A stretch of 64,000 bases of DNA from Sphingopyxis sp. (lineage in GTDB: Bacteria; Pseudomonadota; Alphaproteobacteria; Sphingomonadales; Sphingomonadaceae), in assembly GCA_013823985.1 (NCBI GenBank), contig PNNB01000015.1, positions 1 to 64,000 of the forward strand, given 5' to 3'. The notes under the pieces were generated by a model that saw nothing but the letters and a program-made list of their open reading frames with translations, was not told the origin of the DNA and did no database searches. Below, in pieces: positions 34,776 to 44,863 of this stretch; positions within the stretch are counted from its first letter, which is position 1, and every line of letters begins with the position of its first letter. Position numbers and translations under genes: made by a program.

Positions 34776-35771
34776 TTAGATCAGCCCGGCAAGCGGACTC
34801 GACGGATCGGCATACATGCGGCGGCCCATGCGTCCGGCGCGGTATGCGAGGCGCCCTGATTCGACCGCCAGCTTCATCGCGGTTGCCATCGCGATCGGGT
34901 CTTTGGCCTCCGCAATCGCCGTGTTCATCAGCACGCCATCGCAGCCTAGTTCCATCGCGACCGCCGCATCCGAAGCGGTGCCTACCCCTGCATCGACCAG
35001 CACCGGAACCGAAGCCCCTTCGACAATCAGGCGGATGGTCACGCGGTTCTGGATACCCAGCCCCGACCCGATGGGTGCGCCCAAAGGCATGATCGCCACC
35101 GCGCCTGCCTCTTCCAACTGCTTGGCGGCGATGGGATCATCGACGCAATAGACCATGGGCAGAAAACCTTCCTTGGCCAGCACTTCGGTCGCCTTCAATG
35201 TTTCGCGCATATCGGGGTAGAGCGTCTTCGCCTCTCCCAATACCTCCAGCTTCACCAGATCCCAGCCGCCCGCCTCGCGCGCCAGCCGCAGGGTGCGGAT
35301 CGCGTCGTCGGCGGTGAAACATCCGGCGGTGTTGGGCAGATAGGTATATTTTTTGGGATCGATATAGTCCGTCAGCATCGGTGCCTTGGGGTCGGAGACA
35401 TTGACCCGGCGCACGGCGACCGTGATGATTTCCGCGCCCGAGGCCACCAGAGCGGCGGCATTTTGTTCGAAGTCCTTATATTTGCCGGTGCCGACAATCA
35501 GCCGTGAGGTGAATGTCCGGCCCGCAACGGTCCAGCTATCCGCCTGTCCGCCACCGACAAAATGCACGATCTCGAGCGTGTCGCCGTCGGCAAGGACGAC
35601 ATCGGCCAAAGTCGAGCGGGGTACGATCTCCATATTGCGCTCGACCGCGACCTTTGCGGGATCCAGTCCGATTTCGCGCACCAGATCGGCAACGCTCATT
35701 CCGGCGGCCACGCGGCGCGGGTCACCGTTCAATTGGATGGAAATGCTGTCGGTCATCTGGGAAAGGGCCAT
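34776..35771 (-). CDS. thiG: ThiS-ThiG fusion: sulfur carrier and thiazole synthase
   Basis: A 331-residue fusion. Residues 6-75 are a ThiS ubiquitin-like domain ending in VHFVGGG, and residues 78-331 are thiazole synthase ThiG. The predicted Schiff-base lysine is K174 in DLVKLEVLG, and phosphate-binding loops are in [12 protein letters not shown] and GVLMNTAIA. ThiG makes the thiazole phosphate of thiamine from 1-deoxyxylulose 5-phosphate, dehydroglycine and ThiS thiocarboxylate. In the fusion the GG end is internal. No TPP riboswitch was seen in the 60-base leader. Confidence 0.93.
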   Translation of the reverse strand: MALSQMTDSISIQLNGDPRRVAAGMSVADLVREIGLDPAKVAVERNMEIVPRSTLADVVLADGDTLEIVHFVGGGQADSWTVAGRTFTSRLIVGTGKYKDFEQNAAALVASGAEIITVAVRRVNVSDPKAPMLTDYIDPKKYTYLPNTAGCFTADDAIRTLRLAREAGGWDLVKLEVLGEAKTLYPDMRETLKATEVLAKEGFLPMVYCVDDPIAAKQLEEAGAVAIMPLGAPIGSGLGIQNRVTIRLIVEGASVPVLVDAGVGTASDAAVAMELGCDGVLMNTAIAEAKDPIAMATAMKLAVESGRLAYRAGRMGRRMYADPSSPLAGLI

Positions 35772-35851
35772 TTCGTCTCGCTTTTTCTAATTTGCGCCAT
35801 ATAGGAAGAGTGCAATTGCAATAGCAACCCGGCTTGCCAAAAAGGCGTCCT

Positions 35852-36802
35852 ATGCGGCCACGATATGAAATCTTTTTCTATTTGGCGGCGGGCCTGATGC
35901 TCGCAACCCCCGCGCATGCCGAACTCCCCCAGCCGGTGCGGCAGATGATGGAGGCCGCCGCGCGCGAAGGAAATCCCGCCGAACTGGCCGCCGTGGTGAA
36001 ATTTGCCAGGCTTACCTATCCCGGCGACAGCGTCGAAATCGACAATCTGCTGCTGGCGCTGGAAAGCACGCCTGCGCAACAAGTTGTGGCCCCATTGCCC
36101 GTCGCACCGCCAGCACTTGCCCCAGTCGTCGCCGCCGCACCGGCACCGCCTGCGCCTTCGCCCGTCAAATGGTCCGGACGCGGCGATCTGGGTGGCTTCC
36201 ACACCAGCGGCAATACCGACAGCTTCGGCATCACCGTCGGCGCGGTGATCAAGCGCAGCGGTGCCGCCTGGTCGCATCAGGTCCGCCTGCGCGGCGATTA
36301 TCAGGAAAGCGAAGGGAAGACCTCGCGCGAATATCTCAACGCCGCCTACCAGAGCGACTGGACGATCAGCGACCGGCACTATGCGCTCGGCATATTGGAA
36401 TATGAACGCGACGTTCTGGCAGGGCTTGACCATCGGGCGACTTCCAGCCTTGGCCTTGGCTGGCGCATTGTGCGCGACGCCGATGTGGCTATATCGCTGG
36501 AGGCAGGCCCCGCCTTTCGCCACGACTGGAACCGCGGGGGCCTCGAACGGTCAAATCTGGCGGGACGCGGCGCGCTGACGAGCAGTTGGCAGATGAACGA
36601 CAAGGTCAAGCTGTCGCACAATATGGAACTGGTCGCCGAAGAAAACAGCAACACCATCCGCGCTGTCACCGGCCTGCAGGCCAAGCTGACCGGACGTATT
36701 TCTTCACAGATTTCCTACGACCTGCGCTATCAGGACCGGCCATTATTCGGCAAAGAGGAAACCGACACGGTCACCCGGATCGGGCTGACCTATGATTTTT
36801 GA
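35852..36802 (+). CDS. DUF481 outer-membrane-type protein
   Basis: A 316-residue exported protein with a signal peptide (YEIFFYLAAGLMLATPAHA). A helical stretch is followed by an Ala/Pro linker at about residues 80-105. A beta-barrel domain of the DUF481 type follows (GDLGGFHTSGNTDSFGITVG, YQSDWTISDRHYALGILEYERD), ending in TYDF with a terminal phenylalanine as in outer membrane proteins. The start is the ATG after AAGG; an upstream TTG is less likely. Role unknown. Confidence 0.85.
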   Translation: MRPRYEIFFYLAAGLMLATPAHAELPQPVRQMMEAAAREGNPAELAAVVKFARLTYPGDSVEIDNLLLALESTPAQQVVAPLPVAPPALAPVVAAAPAPPAPSPVKWSGRGDLGGFHTSGNTDSFGITVGAVIKRSGAAWSHQVRLRGDYQESEGKTSREYLNAAYQSDWTISDRHYALGILEYERDVLAGLDHRATSSLGLGWRIVRDADVAISLEAGPAFRHDWNRGGLERSNLAGRGALTSSWQMNDKVKLSHNMELVAEENSNTIRAVTGLQAKLTGRISSQISYDLRYQDRPLFGKEETDTVTRIGLTYDF

Positions 36803-36818
36803 GGGAAGATGACGCGTT

Positions 36819-37253
36819 TTGACTGACCTGATTTTCGTATTGAACGGCCCCAATCTCAACCTGCTCGGAACGCGCGAACCGGAGATTTACGGCCATGACA
36901 CGCTGGACGATATTGCCGCGATGCTTGATGACCAGGCGCACGAGGCGGGGGCGGAGATTGATTTCCGGCAATCGAACCATGAAGGCCATCTGATCGACTG
37001 GCTGCACGAGGCGCAGGCCGAAGGGGCGAAGGCCGTGCTGCTGAACGCGGCGGGGTATACGCACACGTCGATTGCGCTGATGGACGCGATCAAGGCGATC
37101 AAGATACCTGTTTTCGAGGTCCATTTGTCCGACCCGCACCAACGCGAAGAGTTCCGGCATTTAAGTTATGTAGGCATGGGCGCGAAGGCGGTGTTTGCAG
37201 GACATGGCGCAAAGTCCTATCAACTCGCGCTGGACGCAGCGTTACAAGTTTGA
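36819..37253 (+). CDS. aroQ: Type II 3-dehydroquinate dehydratase
   Basis: A 144-residue enzyme of the shikimate pathway that dehydrates 3-dehydroquinate. The motif [18 protein letters not shown] contains the catalytic tyrosine (Y24 region), and [16 protein letters not shown] and [13 protein letters not shown] are diagnostic. The frame opens with TTG. GAGGGA lies 12 bases upstream, and an ATG ten bases earlier is in another frame. It is followed closely by accB-accC, a common alphaproteobacterial order. Confidence 0.95.
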   Translation: MTDLIFVLNGPNLNLLGTREPEIYGHDTLDDIAAMLDDQAHEAGAEIDFRQSNHEGHLIDWLHEAQAEGAKAVLLNAAGYTHTSIALMDAIKAIKIPVFEVHLSDPHQREEFRHLSYVGMGAKAVFAGHGAKSYQLALDAALQV

Positions 37254-37298
37254 CATTAGGCGCAGCACATTAAAATTTCGGGGCGCAAGGAGCAAAAA

Positions 37299-37778
37299 AT
37301 GGCGGCAAAATCAGGCAGCAACGGCGGAATGCAGGTGGATACAGATCTGGTCCGCGAATTGGCCGAAATGCTGAACGATACCGGTTTAAGCGAAATCGAG
37401 GTTGAGGACGGCGATCGCAAGATCCGCGTGTCGCGCACGATGACCGCTATTGCGGCCCCCGTCGCTGCCGCGCCGGTCGCTGCGGCCGCACCCGTTGCGC
37501 AGGCCGCCCCCGCGCATACCACCGAAAGCGCACCGGCAGTTGCCGCGAACGCGCTGAAATCGCCCATGGTTGGCACCGCCTATCTGACCCCCGAACCCGA
37601 CGCAGCCGCGTTCGTATCGGTCGGGCAGCAGGTCAAGGCAGGCGATACCGTCATGATTATCGAAGCGATGAAGGTCATGAACCCCATCGTTGCGCCGAAC
37701 AGCGGCACCGTGACCGAGATCTACGTCGAAAGCGGACAGCCCGTCGAATTTGACCAGCCGCTCATGGTTATCGCGTAA
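37299..37778 (+). CDS. accB: Biotin carboxyl carrier protein of acetyl-CoA carboxylase
   Basis: A 159-residue carrier. The N-terminal region is helical, followed by an Ala/Pro linker (about residues 50-85). The biotinyl domain has the acceptor K125 in [10 protein letters not shown]. It passes carboxyl-biotin from AccC to the carboxyltransferase in the first step of fatty acid synthesis. A ribosome binding site GCAAGGAG precedes the ATG. accC follows after two bases. Confidence 0.97.
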   Translation: MAAKSGSNGGMQVDTDLVRELAEMLNDTGLSEIEVEDGDRKIRVSRTMTAIAAPVAAAPVAAAAPVAQAAPAHTTESAPAVAANALKSPMVGTAYLTPEPDAAAFVSVGQQVKAGDTVMIIEAMKVMNPIVAPNSGTVTEIYVESGQPVEFDQPLMVIA

Positions 37779-37780
37779 AT

Positions 37781-39130
37781 ATGGGCATTGAGAAAATCCT
37801 GATCGCCAACCGTGGCGAGATTGCGCTCCGTATCCATCGTGCCGCGCATGAAATGGGAATTAAAACGGTCGCGGTCCATTCGACCGCCGATGCCGAGGCG
37901 ATGCACGTCCGGCTTGCGGATGAAGCCATCTGCATCGGACCGCCCTCGGCCACCGACAGCTATCTGAACATTCCGGCGATTATTTCAGCGGCGGAAATCA
38001 GCCATGCGGATGCAATCCATCCGGGCTATGGTTTCCTGTCGGAAAATGCGCAATTTGCCGAAATCGTCGAAAGCCACGACATCAAGTGGATCGGCCCCAA
38101 GCCCGAACATATCCGCACCATGGGCGACAAGGTCGAGGCAAAGCGGTCCGCTGGCGCGCTCGGCCTGCCGCTCGTTCCGGGCAGCGACGGCGCGATCGAG
38201 GATGTGGCCGAAGCCAAGGCGATTGCGCGCGACATCGGCTATCCGGTGATCATCAAGGCCGCATCGGGCGGCGGCGGACGCGGCATGAAGGTGGTGAACA
38301 GCGAAGAAGAGCTGGAAAGCCAGATGCAGCAAGCCGGGTCCGAGGCTAAGGCCGCCTTTGGCGACGCGACGGTCTATCTCGAAAAATATCTCGGCAACCC
38401 GCGCCATATCGAATTCCAGATTTTCGGCGACGGCAATGGCAATGCCGTGCATCTGGGCGAACGCGACTGTTCGTTGCAGCGCCGCCACCAGAAGGTGTTG
38501 GAAGAAGCCCCCTCGCCGGTGCTGTCCACCGCAGAACGTGACCGCATGGGCAATATCTGCGCCAAGGCCATGGCCGACATGGGCTATCGCGGTGCAGGTA
38601 CCATCGAGTTCCTCTGGGAAAATGGCGAATTCTACTTCATCGAAATGAACACCCGCCTGCAGGTGGAGCATCCGGTGACCGAAATGATCACCGGCCTCGA
38701 CCTCGTCCGCGAACAGATCCGCGTGGCGGAAGGCAAGCCTTTGTCCTTCACGCAGGACGAAGTGACCTTCACCGGCCATGCGGTCGAATGCCGCATCAAC
38801 GCCGAAGATCCCGTCACCTTCATGCCCTCGCCCGGCACGGTCAGCTGGTACCACCCGCCAGGCGGTCTCTATGTCCGCGTCGATAGCGGGCTGTACCATG
38901 GCTATAAGGTGCCGCCATATTATGACAGCATGATCGCCAAGCTGATCGTCTATGGCCAGACCCGCGAGGGATGCCTGATGCGGTTGCGGCGTGCGCTGGG
39001 TGAATTTGTGATCGAGGGGATGAAGACAACCATTCCTTTGCACCAGAAGCTTCTGGAAGATCCCGATTTCCAGAACGGCAATTACACGATCAAATGGCTG
39101 GAAGAATGGCTGGCCAAGGACGCCAGCTAG
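37781..39130 (+). CDS. accC: Biotin carboxylase subunit of acetyl-CoA carboxylase
   Basis: A 449-residue ATP-grasp enzyme carboxylating AccB-bound biotin. The start is [22 protein letters not shown]. The glycine-rich loop [14 protein letters not shown] and the catalytic region [18 protein letters not shown] are diagnostic. Full length. It forms an operon with accB, and its stop codon overlaps the GTG of the VanX-like lipoprotein by one base. Confidence 0.98.
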   Translation: MGIEKILIANRGEIALRIHRAAHEMGIKTVAVHSTADAEAMHVRLADEAICIGPPSATDSYLNIPAIISAAEISHADAIHPGYGFLSENAQFAEIVESHDIKWIGPKPEHIRTMGDKVEAKRSAGALGLPLVPGSDGAIEDVAEAKAIARDIGYPVIIKAASGGGGRGMKVVNSEEELESQMQQAGSEAKAAFGDATVYLEKYLGNPRHIEFQIFGDGNGNAVHLGERDCSLQRRHQKVLEEAPSPVLSTAERDRMGNICAKAMADMGYRGAGTIEFLWENGEFYFIEMNTRLQVEHPVTEMITGLDLVREQIRVAEGKPLSFTQDEVTFTGHAVECRINAEDPVTFMPSPGTVSWYHPPGGLYVRVDSGLYHGYKVPPYYDSMIAKLIVYGQTREGCLMRLRRALGEFVIEGMKTTIPLHQKLLEDPDFQNGNYTIKWLEEWLAKDAS

Positions 39131-39819
39131 TGCTTTCCCGCCGGCAGGTGGCGCTGGGGCTGGCTCTTGTGCCGCTCGCCGGATGCGCCCCTGCCCGGCC
39201 GGACAAGGATGTGGCCTTCATCCCGGCCAAGCAGGCCAAGACCTTGGCGGCGACCGATCCGGGCCGTCTGGTCGAACTGGTCAAGATCGACCCCACCATC
39301 CGCCTCGACATGCGCTATGCGACCACCAACAATTTCACCGGCACTGTCCTGTACAGCGAAGCCCGCGCCTTCCTGACCGCGCCCGCAGCCGCAGCCGTCG
39401 CCCGTGCCAGCGCCGCCGCCCGTGTCGACGGTTTTGGCCTGACGATTTTCGACGCCTATCGTCCGTGGCGCGTCACGAAAAAGCTGTGGGATGCGACGCC
39501 CGTGGGTCCGAAGAAAAACTATGTCGCCAACCCCAAGCGCGGGTCAAAGCATAACCGGGGCTGCGCCGTCGACCTCAGCCTGCACGATCTGGCGACCGGC
39601 GAACTGGTGGAAATGCCAACCGGCTTCGACGATTTTTCGGAGAAGGCGCACCGCGACTATATGGGCGCCAGCGCCACAGCGATCGCAAACCGCGCCCGCC
39701 TGCAACGCTATCTGGAGGCCGAGGGCTTTGTCGGCCTGTCCAACGAATGGTGGCATTTCGACTTCAACGGATGGGAGAAGTTTCCCGTGCTCGACATCCC
39801 TTTTGACAAGGTCGGGTGA
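39130..39819 (+). CDS. VanX/DdpX-type D-alanyl-D-alanine dipeptidase, lipoprotein
   Basis: A 229-residue zinc peptidase of family M15D. The zinc site is in SKHNRGCAVDLSL (H and D) and EWWHFDF (catalytic E and ligand H). The GTG start, nine bases after AAGGA, gives an N-terminus ending in the lipobox LAGC, so the protein is a lipoprotein. The role would be cutting D-Ala-D-Ala in the periplasm, for recycling rather than vancomycin resistance; this is inference. Confidence 0.88.
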   Translation: MLSRRQVALGLALVPLAGCAPARPDKDVAFIPAKQAKTLAATDPGRLVELVKIDPTIRLDMRYATTNNFTGTVLYSEARAFLTAPAAAAVARASAAARVDGFGLTIFDAYRPWRVTKKLWDATPVGPKKNYVANPKRGSKHNRGCAVDLSLHDLATGELVEMPTGFDDFSEKAHRDYMGASATAIANRARLQRYLEAEGFVGLSNEWWHFDFNGWEKFPVLDIPFDKVG

Positions 39820-39964
39820 GGGTCGCTTGGTGCGCGATTACAATCTTGTTCATCAAAACGCTTCCTTTCATGAACATGAACTGCCAGTTCAGCCACGCTT
39901 CACAACGACTCGGCCATTAACCACTGCATGCCGGGGCATTGGGCACCTGCATCGGGGAATGATC

Positions 39965-40780
39965 ATGAAGAAGATTATTTTGGCAACTTTGGTCGCGGCA
40001 ACCGTGATGACTCCTGTCGTTGCGCAGGCGGCGGCGGTGCCGGTACAGACCAGCCACAATGCCCTGCAGGTGCAGGATGAAGCCGGGTTCCAGCGTGGCG
40101 AAGGCCGCGATGGCGATGGCCGCAGGGGCGAACGGCGTCGTGGCGGCGAAGGCCAGCGCAGCGGAAATCAGGGCTGGCGCGTCCAACAGGACGTACCGCC
40201 ACAGGCACGTGAGGAAACACCACAACCTCCCCGCACGGTGCGCACCTGGTCGCAAGAGCGGCGCAGCAATGATGACAATGACGGCCGGTACAGCCGCCGC
40301 AATGGTGGAAACCAGGGCGGCTATCAACCGGGCGGCTATCAACAGCGTGACCGCGATGATGATGGAGCGCGCAACTGGAACCGTGGCCGTGAAGGCAGCA
40401 TCAACCGCAGCGGTGAAAACTACCGGGGCGGAGATCGCAGCTGGAGCCGCGACGACGACAACCGGGGCAGCCGCTGGAATCAGGGCTGGCGCAATGACCG
40501 CCGCTATGACTGGCGGGGGCATCGGGACCGGTACCGGAACTATTACAGCCCCGGCCGCTATTATTCGCCCTATCGCGGGCACAGCTACCGGCGCTTCGGC
40601 ATCGGCATCAACATCGGTTCGAGCTATTATGGCGAACGTTACTGGATCAACAATCCGTCCTATTACCGCCTGCCGCCGGCCTATGGCCCCTATCGCTGGG
40701 TGCGCTATTATGACGATGTGCTGCTGATCGACCTGCGGTCCGGCCGCGTGGTGGACGCCATCCACGACTTCTTCTGGTAA
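39965..40780 (+). CDS. RcnB-family periplasmic protein with long Arg/Gly/Asn-rich region
   Basis: A 271-residue exported protein. A signal peptide (MKKIILATLVAATVMTPVVAQAAA) is followed by about 150 residues rich in Arg, Gly, Asp, Asn, Gln and Tyr with no hydrophobic core. The C-terminus is an RcnB domain (PSYYRLPPAYGPYRWVRYYDDVLLIDLRSGRVVDAIHDFFW in pieces). RcnB in E. coli helps control nickel and cobalt export; here only the domain is recognised. GGGGA precedes the ATG. A terminator follows. Confidence 0.85.
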   Translation: MKKIILATLVAATVMTPVVAQAAAVPVQTSHNALQVQDEAGFQRGEGRDGDGRRGERRRGGEGQRSGNQGWRVQQDVPPQAREETPQPPRTVRTWSQERRSNDDNDGRYSRRNGGNQGGYQPGGYQQRDRDDDGARNWNRGREGSINRSGENYRGGDRSWSRDDDNRGSRWNQGWRNDRRYDWRGHRDRYRNYYSPGRYYSPYRGHSYRRFGIGINIGSSYYGERYWINNPSYYRLPPAYGPYRWVRYYDDVLLIDLRSGRVVDAIHDFFW

Positions 40781-40810
40781 GAAACCAGACGATATACCGA
40801 ACGAAAGCGA

Positions 40811-40845
40811 AGACCCGGACGTCCCAGATGCCCGGGTCTTTTTTT
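40811..40845 (+). terminator. Rho-independent terminator after the RcnB-family gene
   Basis: AGACCCGG pairs with CCGGGTCT across a 13-base loop and is followed by seven T. It closes the unit 31 bases after the RcnB-family stop. Confidence 0.9.
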
Positions 40846-40915
40846 GCGCCCACTTTTCGCTTGTAACATCGCGCCAAGCTGCCCAATCTCCCCATTGTAA
40901 AACAGGGAGAGAAAT

Positions 40916-42184
40916 ATGTTCCGTTCCGTGCTTCTGGCCAGCATCGCATTGGCCGCCACAACCCCCGCTCTAGCGGAAACGCAGGCGATCATGGTCGGCA
41001 ACCTCATTCCCGACGCCGTCACAGGACCCACCGGCCCTGCCGTGATCCTCGTGGAAAATGGCCGGATCAAGGATATCGCCAAGGGAACCACCAACCCATT
41101 TCAGGCCGATACCGTCGTGGACCTGTCCAGCAAAACGCTGGTCCCCGGCTTTATCGACCTCCACGTCCACCTGACCGGTGACCCCGGCGGTGACTTCCGC
41201 GATGAAGCCGTCGACCCCGACGAATGGGGCGTCGTCATGGGCGTCAAGAATGCCGCGCTGACCGTCAAGGCTGGCTTCACCACAGTGCGTGAGGCAGGCT
41301 CTGCCCAGAACACCGCCTTTGTCCTGCGGCGCGGCACGGCGGAGGGCAAGATTGTCGGACCGCGCATCGTGGCCGCTGGTCCGGCGCTGTCCATCGTCGG
41401 TGGGCATGGCGATGTGACCGGTTTCCGCAAAGATGTGCTCGCCGCGCTCGACACCGGATATACCTGCACCGGTCCGACCGAATGCGCCGAGAAAGTCCGC
41501 AAGGCGTCGCGTCTCGGCGCTGATGTCATCAAGATTACCGCAACCGGCGGCGTCCTGTCGCAACAGGGCCGCGGGTTGGAGGCACATTTTACCGATGCGG
41601 AAATGAAGTCCATCGCCGACACCGCGCATTCGCTGGGCCTGAAAGTCATGGCCCATGCGCATGGCGCACGCGGCATCGAGGCAGCTTCGGCAGCCGGGAT
41701 CGACACGATCGACCATGGCACCTTTGCCGATGAGGCGGCGCTGAAGGTCATGAAGGCCAAGGGCACCGTGCTGGTTCCCACGCTGATGGCGCTGGAAGGC
41801 GTGCGGGCGCGGATCGGCAAAGGCATTTACACGCCGACGGTCGAGGTAAAGGCCCGGCAAGCGCTGGAGGCCGCCGGACGGCAGGTCACACGGGCAAAGG
41901 CCATGGGCGTGACCGTCGCCTTTGGCACGGACGCGGGCGTCTTCGAACATGGCAGCAATGGCGGCGAATTTGCCCTGTTGGTGAAGGCGGGGCTGACGCC
42001 TGCCGAAGCCCTGGCAAGCGCCACCACTATCGCGGCCAAGACGCTGGGTATGGAGAATGAAATCGGCAGGATCGCCGTCGGCTATTCCGCCGATCTCGTC
42101 GCGGTCAGCGAAAATCCGCTGACCAACATTACGACACTCGAAAAGCCGTCATGGGTCATGGTAAGAGGCCGCATCGTTCCCTGA
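40916..42184 (+). CDS. Secreted metal-dependent amidohydrolase (imidazolonepropionase/Xaa-Pro dipeptidase-like)
   Basis: A 422-residue amidohydrolase with a signal peptide (MFRSVLLASIALAATTPALA). The metal site begins at PGFIDLHVHL. A candidate carboxylated lysine is in DVIKITATGG, histidines are in VMAHAHG and DTIDHG, and the final aspartate is in AFGTDAG. Related sphingomonad proteins cut dipeptides or amides, but substrate is not predictable. GGGAGAG precedes the ATG. It begins a run of genes with short gaps ending near 48.4 kb. Confidence 0.9.
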   Translation: MFRSVLLASIALAATTPALAETQAIMVGNLIPDAVTGPTGPAVILVENGRIKDIAKGTTNPFQADTVVDLSSKTLVPGFIDLHVHLTGDPGGDFRDEAVDPDEWGVVMGVKNAALTVKAGFTTVREAGSAQNTAFVLRRGTAEGKIVGPRIVAAGPALSIVGGHGDVTGFRKDVLAALDTGYTCTGPTECAEKVRKASRLGADVIKITATGGVLSQQGRGLEAHFTDAEMKSIADTAHSLGLKVMAHAHGARGIEAASAAGIDTIDHGTFADEAALKVMKAKGTVLVPTLMALEGVRARIGKGIYTPTVEVKARQALEAAGRQVTRAKAMGVTVAFGTDAGVFEHGSNGGEFALLVKAGLTPAEALASATTIAAKTLGMENEIGRIAVGYSADLVAVSENPLTNITTLEKPSWVMVRGRIVP

Positions 42185-42196
42185 TTCGGACCCGAT

Positions 42197-42907
42197 ATGC
42201 TTGAAGACCCACCCATCAAGAAATTCGACGCCAACAATGATCCGGCCAAGCTGGCCCGGATCGGCGCGCATGTTACCAAGCGGTTGAACGCCAACCCGCT
42301 GGTGCAGCAGGTGGAGCATGCCGATGCGCAGCTCTATCTGTATCAGGGTTTTTTGAGCAAGGCGGACTGCAAGACGCTGATCAAGAAAATCGACGCCGAT
42401 GCCGTCCCGTCAACGCTGTACAAGGGCACCGAACAGGCCGGATTCCGGACCAGCTATAGCTGCCACCTCAACCGCTGGGACGCCTTTGTCGCCAAAGTCG
42501 AGGCGCGGATGAGCGACGTTCTGGGCATTGAAAACGACTATGCCGAAACGATGCAGGGACAGCGTTATCAGGTGGGGCAGGAATTCAAGGCGCACCATGA
42601 CTTCTTCCACCCCAGCCAGAATTACTGGGAACAGGAAGGCCCGTCGGGCGGACAGCGCAGCTGGACGGCGATGATCTTCCTCAACGAACCCGAAGAGGGC
42701 GGCGCGACCGAATTTCCGCATCTTGGTCTCGGTGTGCGCCCGCAAGCGGGCATGATGCTGATGTGGAACAATATGAACCTCGACGGCACGCTGAACTACA
42801 AGACACTCCACACCGGAACGCCGGTGGCAAAGGGTGTGAAGCATGTTATCACCAAATGGTACCGGCAGAATAACTGGCTGGAAATCAATACCCCCAAAGA
42901 CGCATAG
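42197..42907 (+). CDS. Prolyl 4-hydroxylase-type 2-oxoglutarate/Fe(II) oxygenase
   Basis: A 236-residue dioxygenase with a P4Hc domain. Iron ligands are in FKAHHDFFHPS (HxD) and YKTLHTGTPV, and the 2-oxoglutarate-binding lysine is in GVKHVITKWYR. The loop EGGATEFPHLG is a family hallmark. Bacterial members modify a few protein targets such as elongation factors; the target here is unknown. It follows the amidohydrolase by 12 bases. Confidence 0.9.
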   Translation: MLEDPPIKKFDANNDPAKLARIGAHVTKRLNANPLVQQVEHADAQLYLYQGFLSKADCKTLIKKIDADAVPSTLYKGTEQAGFRTSYSCHLNRWDAFVAKVEARMSDVLGIENDYAETMQGQRYQVGQEFKAHHDFFHPSQNYWEQEGPSGGQRSWTAMIFLNEPEEGGATEFPHLGLGVRPQAGMMLMWNNMNLDGTLNYKTLHTGTPVAKGVKHVITKWYRQNNWLEINTPKDA

Positions 42908-43009
42908 CTGCCGTCTGTCGAATAATATTTGCGGCTGATAACTGTTGCCCGAAGAGTGGACCCATTGCGGGCTGCCGTCGGCGGCACCAATGTTTATGGA
43001 GAATTGCTT

Positions 43010-44821
43010 GTGAAATCACTGAAACTCATTTTGCTTGCAGGGGCCGCGCTGTCGGCATCTGTTGCCACCACCGCCGTCGCCCAAACGGCACCTGCCGCCG
43101 CGACCGCACAAACCGAAGGCCAGCGTCTGGCCGCATTGTTCGCCGCCGATGACGAAGGCAGCCTGAAGCGCAATCCGCTTAATGCGCTGTTCCGTGGCGA
43201 CATGCGCTATGCCGACCGTTTCGGCGATTTCATCAGCGACGAATATTTCGCCAATGAGAAAAAGGCCGCTGAAGCCAATCTCGAAAATCTGAAGACGATT
43301 GACCGCGAAAAGCTAAACGCCACCGACAAGATTGCCTATGACGTGTTCAAGCAGGGCCAAATCGACGCGCTGAAAGGTCTGTCGAAAGAAATCATGGACC
43401 TGACCGTTGTCCGTCCACTGAACCACTTTTTCGGTTTCCACACCTTTTACCCCACCTTCGCCAGCGGCCAGGGCGCAGCGCCTTTCAAGACGGTTCAGGA
43501 TTATGAAAACAACCTGAAGCGCCACAAGGAATTCATCGTGCTGATGGATCGTTCGATTGACCGGTTCCGTCAGGGCATGGCGTCGGGCGTGTTCGAAACG
43601 AAGATGACGATCACCAATGTCGTCGACCAGCTCAACACCCAATTGGCCCAGTCGACCGAAGAGTCGCCCTATTTCGGTCCGGTCAAGAAATTCCCCGAAG
43701 GGTTCAGCGATGCCGACAAGGCACGCCTGACCACCGAATATCGCGACATCATCGAAAAGGGTCTCTACCCCGCCAACACCCGCCTGCGCGACTTCCTGCG
43801 CGACAGCTATCTGCCGCTGGCGCGCGAACAGGTCGGTCTGTCGGCGATGAAGGGCGGCGACATGCTCTATCAATACCAGATCGAGCAGACGACGACCTTG
43901 CCGCTCAAGGCGGACGAGATCCACAAGCTCGGCCTGTCCGAAGTGGCGCGGATCAAGACCGGCATGGAAAAGATCAAGAATGAAGTCGGCTTCAAAGGCA
44001 CGCTGCCCGAATTTTTCGAACATCTGCGTACCGATCCGAAATTCAAGCCGGCCAGCCGTGAAGGTCTGACGCAGGGCTATTATGATATCGGGAAAAAGGT
44101 CGACGGCCTGATTTCGACCCAGTTTAAATATCTTCCCAAGGCGCCGCTGGAAATCAAACCCTATGAAGAGTTCCGCGAGAAATATGAAGCCGGCGGCAGC
44201 TACCAAAATGGTACGCCCGACGGTTCGCGTCCCGGCACATTCTATTTCAACGCCTATGACCTGCCCAGCCGCACCACGCCGGGCATGACGACGCTGTACC
44301 TGCACGAAGGCGCGCCGGGGCACCATTTCCAGATCAGCATCGCGCAGGAAAATGAAGCGCTTCCCGCCTTTATGCGCTTTGGCGGCAACACCGCCTATGT
44401 CGAGGGTTGGGCGCTTTATGCGGAAACACTGGGCTATGACATGGGCCTGTTTAAGGACCCCTATCAGCGGTTCGGCACCCTGTCCGACGAAATGCTGCGC
44501 GCGATGCGTCTGGTGGTCGACACCGGCCTGCACAGCAAAGGTTGGACCCGCGAACAGGCCATCGACTATATGCTCGCCAACAGCGACATGGGCAAAACCG
44601 ACGCCACGGCCGAGGTCGAACGCTATATCGCCATTCCGTCGCAGGCCCTTGCCTACAAAATCGGCGCCATCACCATCCTGCGTCTGAAGGACAAGGCAAA
44701 GAAAGCCATGGGTGCGAAATTCGACGTCCGCGAATTCCACAACCAGGTGCTGAACACCGGCGCCCTGCCGCTCGCGGTGCTTGAAAAGAAAATCGACGAC
44801 TGGATTGCAGCGTCGAAATAA
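43010..44821 (+). CDS. DUF885-family secreted metallopeptidase-like protein
   Basis: A 603-residue exported protein. The GTG start follows GGAG and leads into a signal peptide (KLILLAGAALSASVATTAVAQ). The DUF885 metal motif is LHEGAPGHHFQISI (HEGxPGHH), with the further glutamate in YVEGWALYAE. Length matches the family, whose members are thought to be zinc peptidases. Substrate is unknown. A separate secreted peptidase-type gene follows. Confidence 0.88.
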   Translation: MKSLKLILLAGAALSASVATTAVAQTAPAAATAQTEGQRLAALFAADDEGSLKRNPLNALFRGDMRYADRFGDFISDEYFANEKKAAEANLENLKTIDREKLNATDKIAYDVFKQGQIDALKGLSKEIMDLTVVRPLNHFFGFHTFYPTFASGQGAAPFKTVQDYENNLKRHKEFIVLMDRSIDRFRQGMASGVFETKMTITNVVDQLNTQLAQSTEESPYFGPVKKFPEGFSDADKARLTTEYRDIIEKGLYPANTRLRDFLRDSYLPLAREQVGLSAMKGGDMLYQYQIEQTTTLPLKADEIHKLGLSEVARIKTGMEKIKNEVGFKGTLPEFFEHLRTDPKFKPASREGLTQGYYDIGKKVDGLISTQFKYLPKAPLEIKPYEEFREKYEAGGSYQNGTPDGSRPGTFYFNAYDLPSRTTPGMTTLYLHEGAPGHHFQISIAQENEALPAFMRFGGNTAYVEGWALYAETLGYDMGLFKDPYQRFGTLSDEMLRAMRLVVDTGLHSKGWTREQAIDYMLANSDMGKTDATAEVERYIAIPSQALAYKIGAITILRLKDKAKKAMGAKFDVREFHNQVLNTGALPLAVLEKKIDDWIAASK

Positions 44822-44863
44822 ACGCAATAAGCTCCCCGTCATACAGGGTGTGATGGGGGGCTT

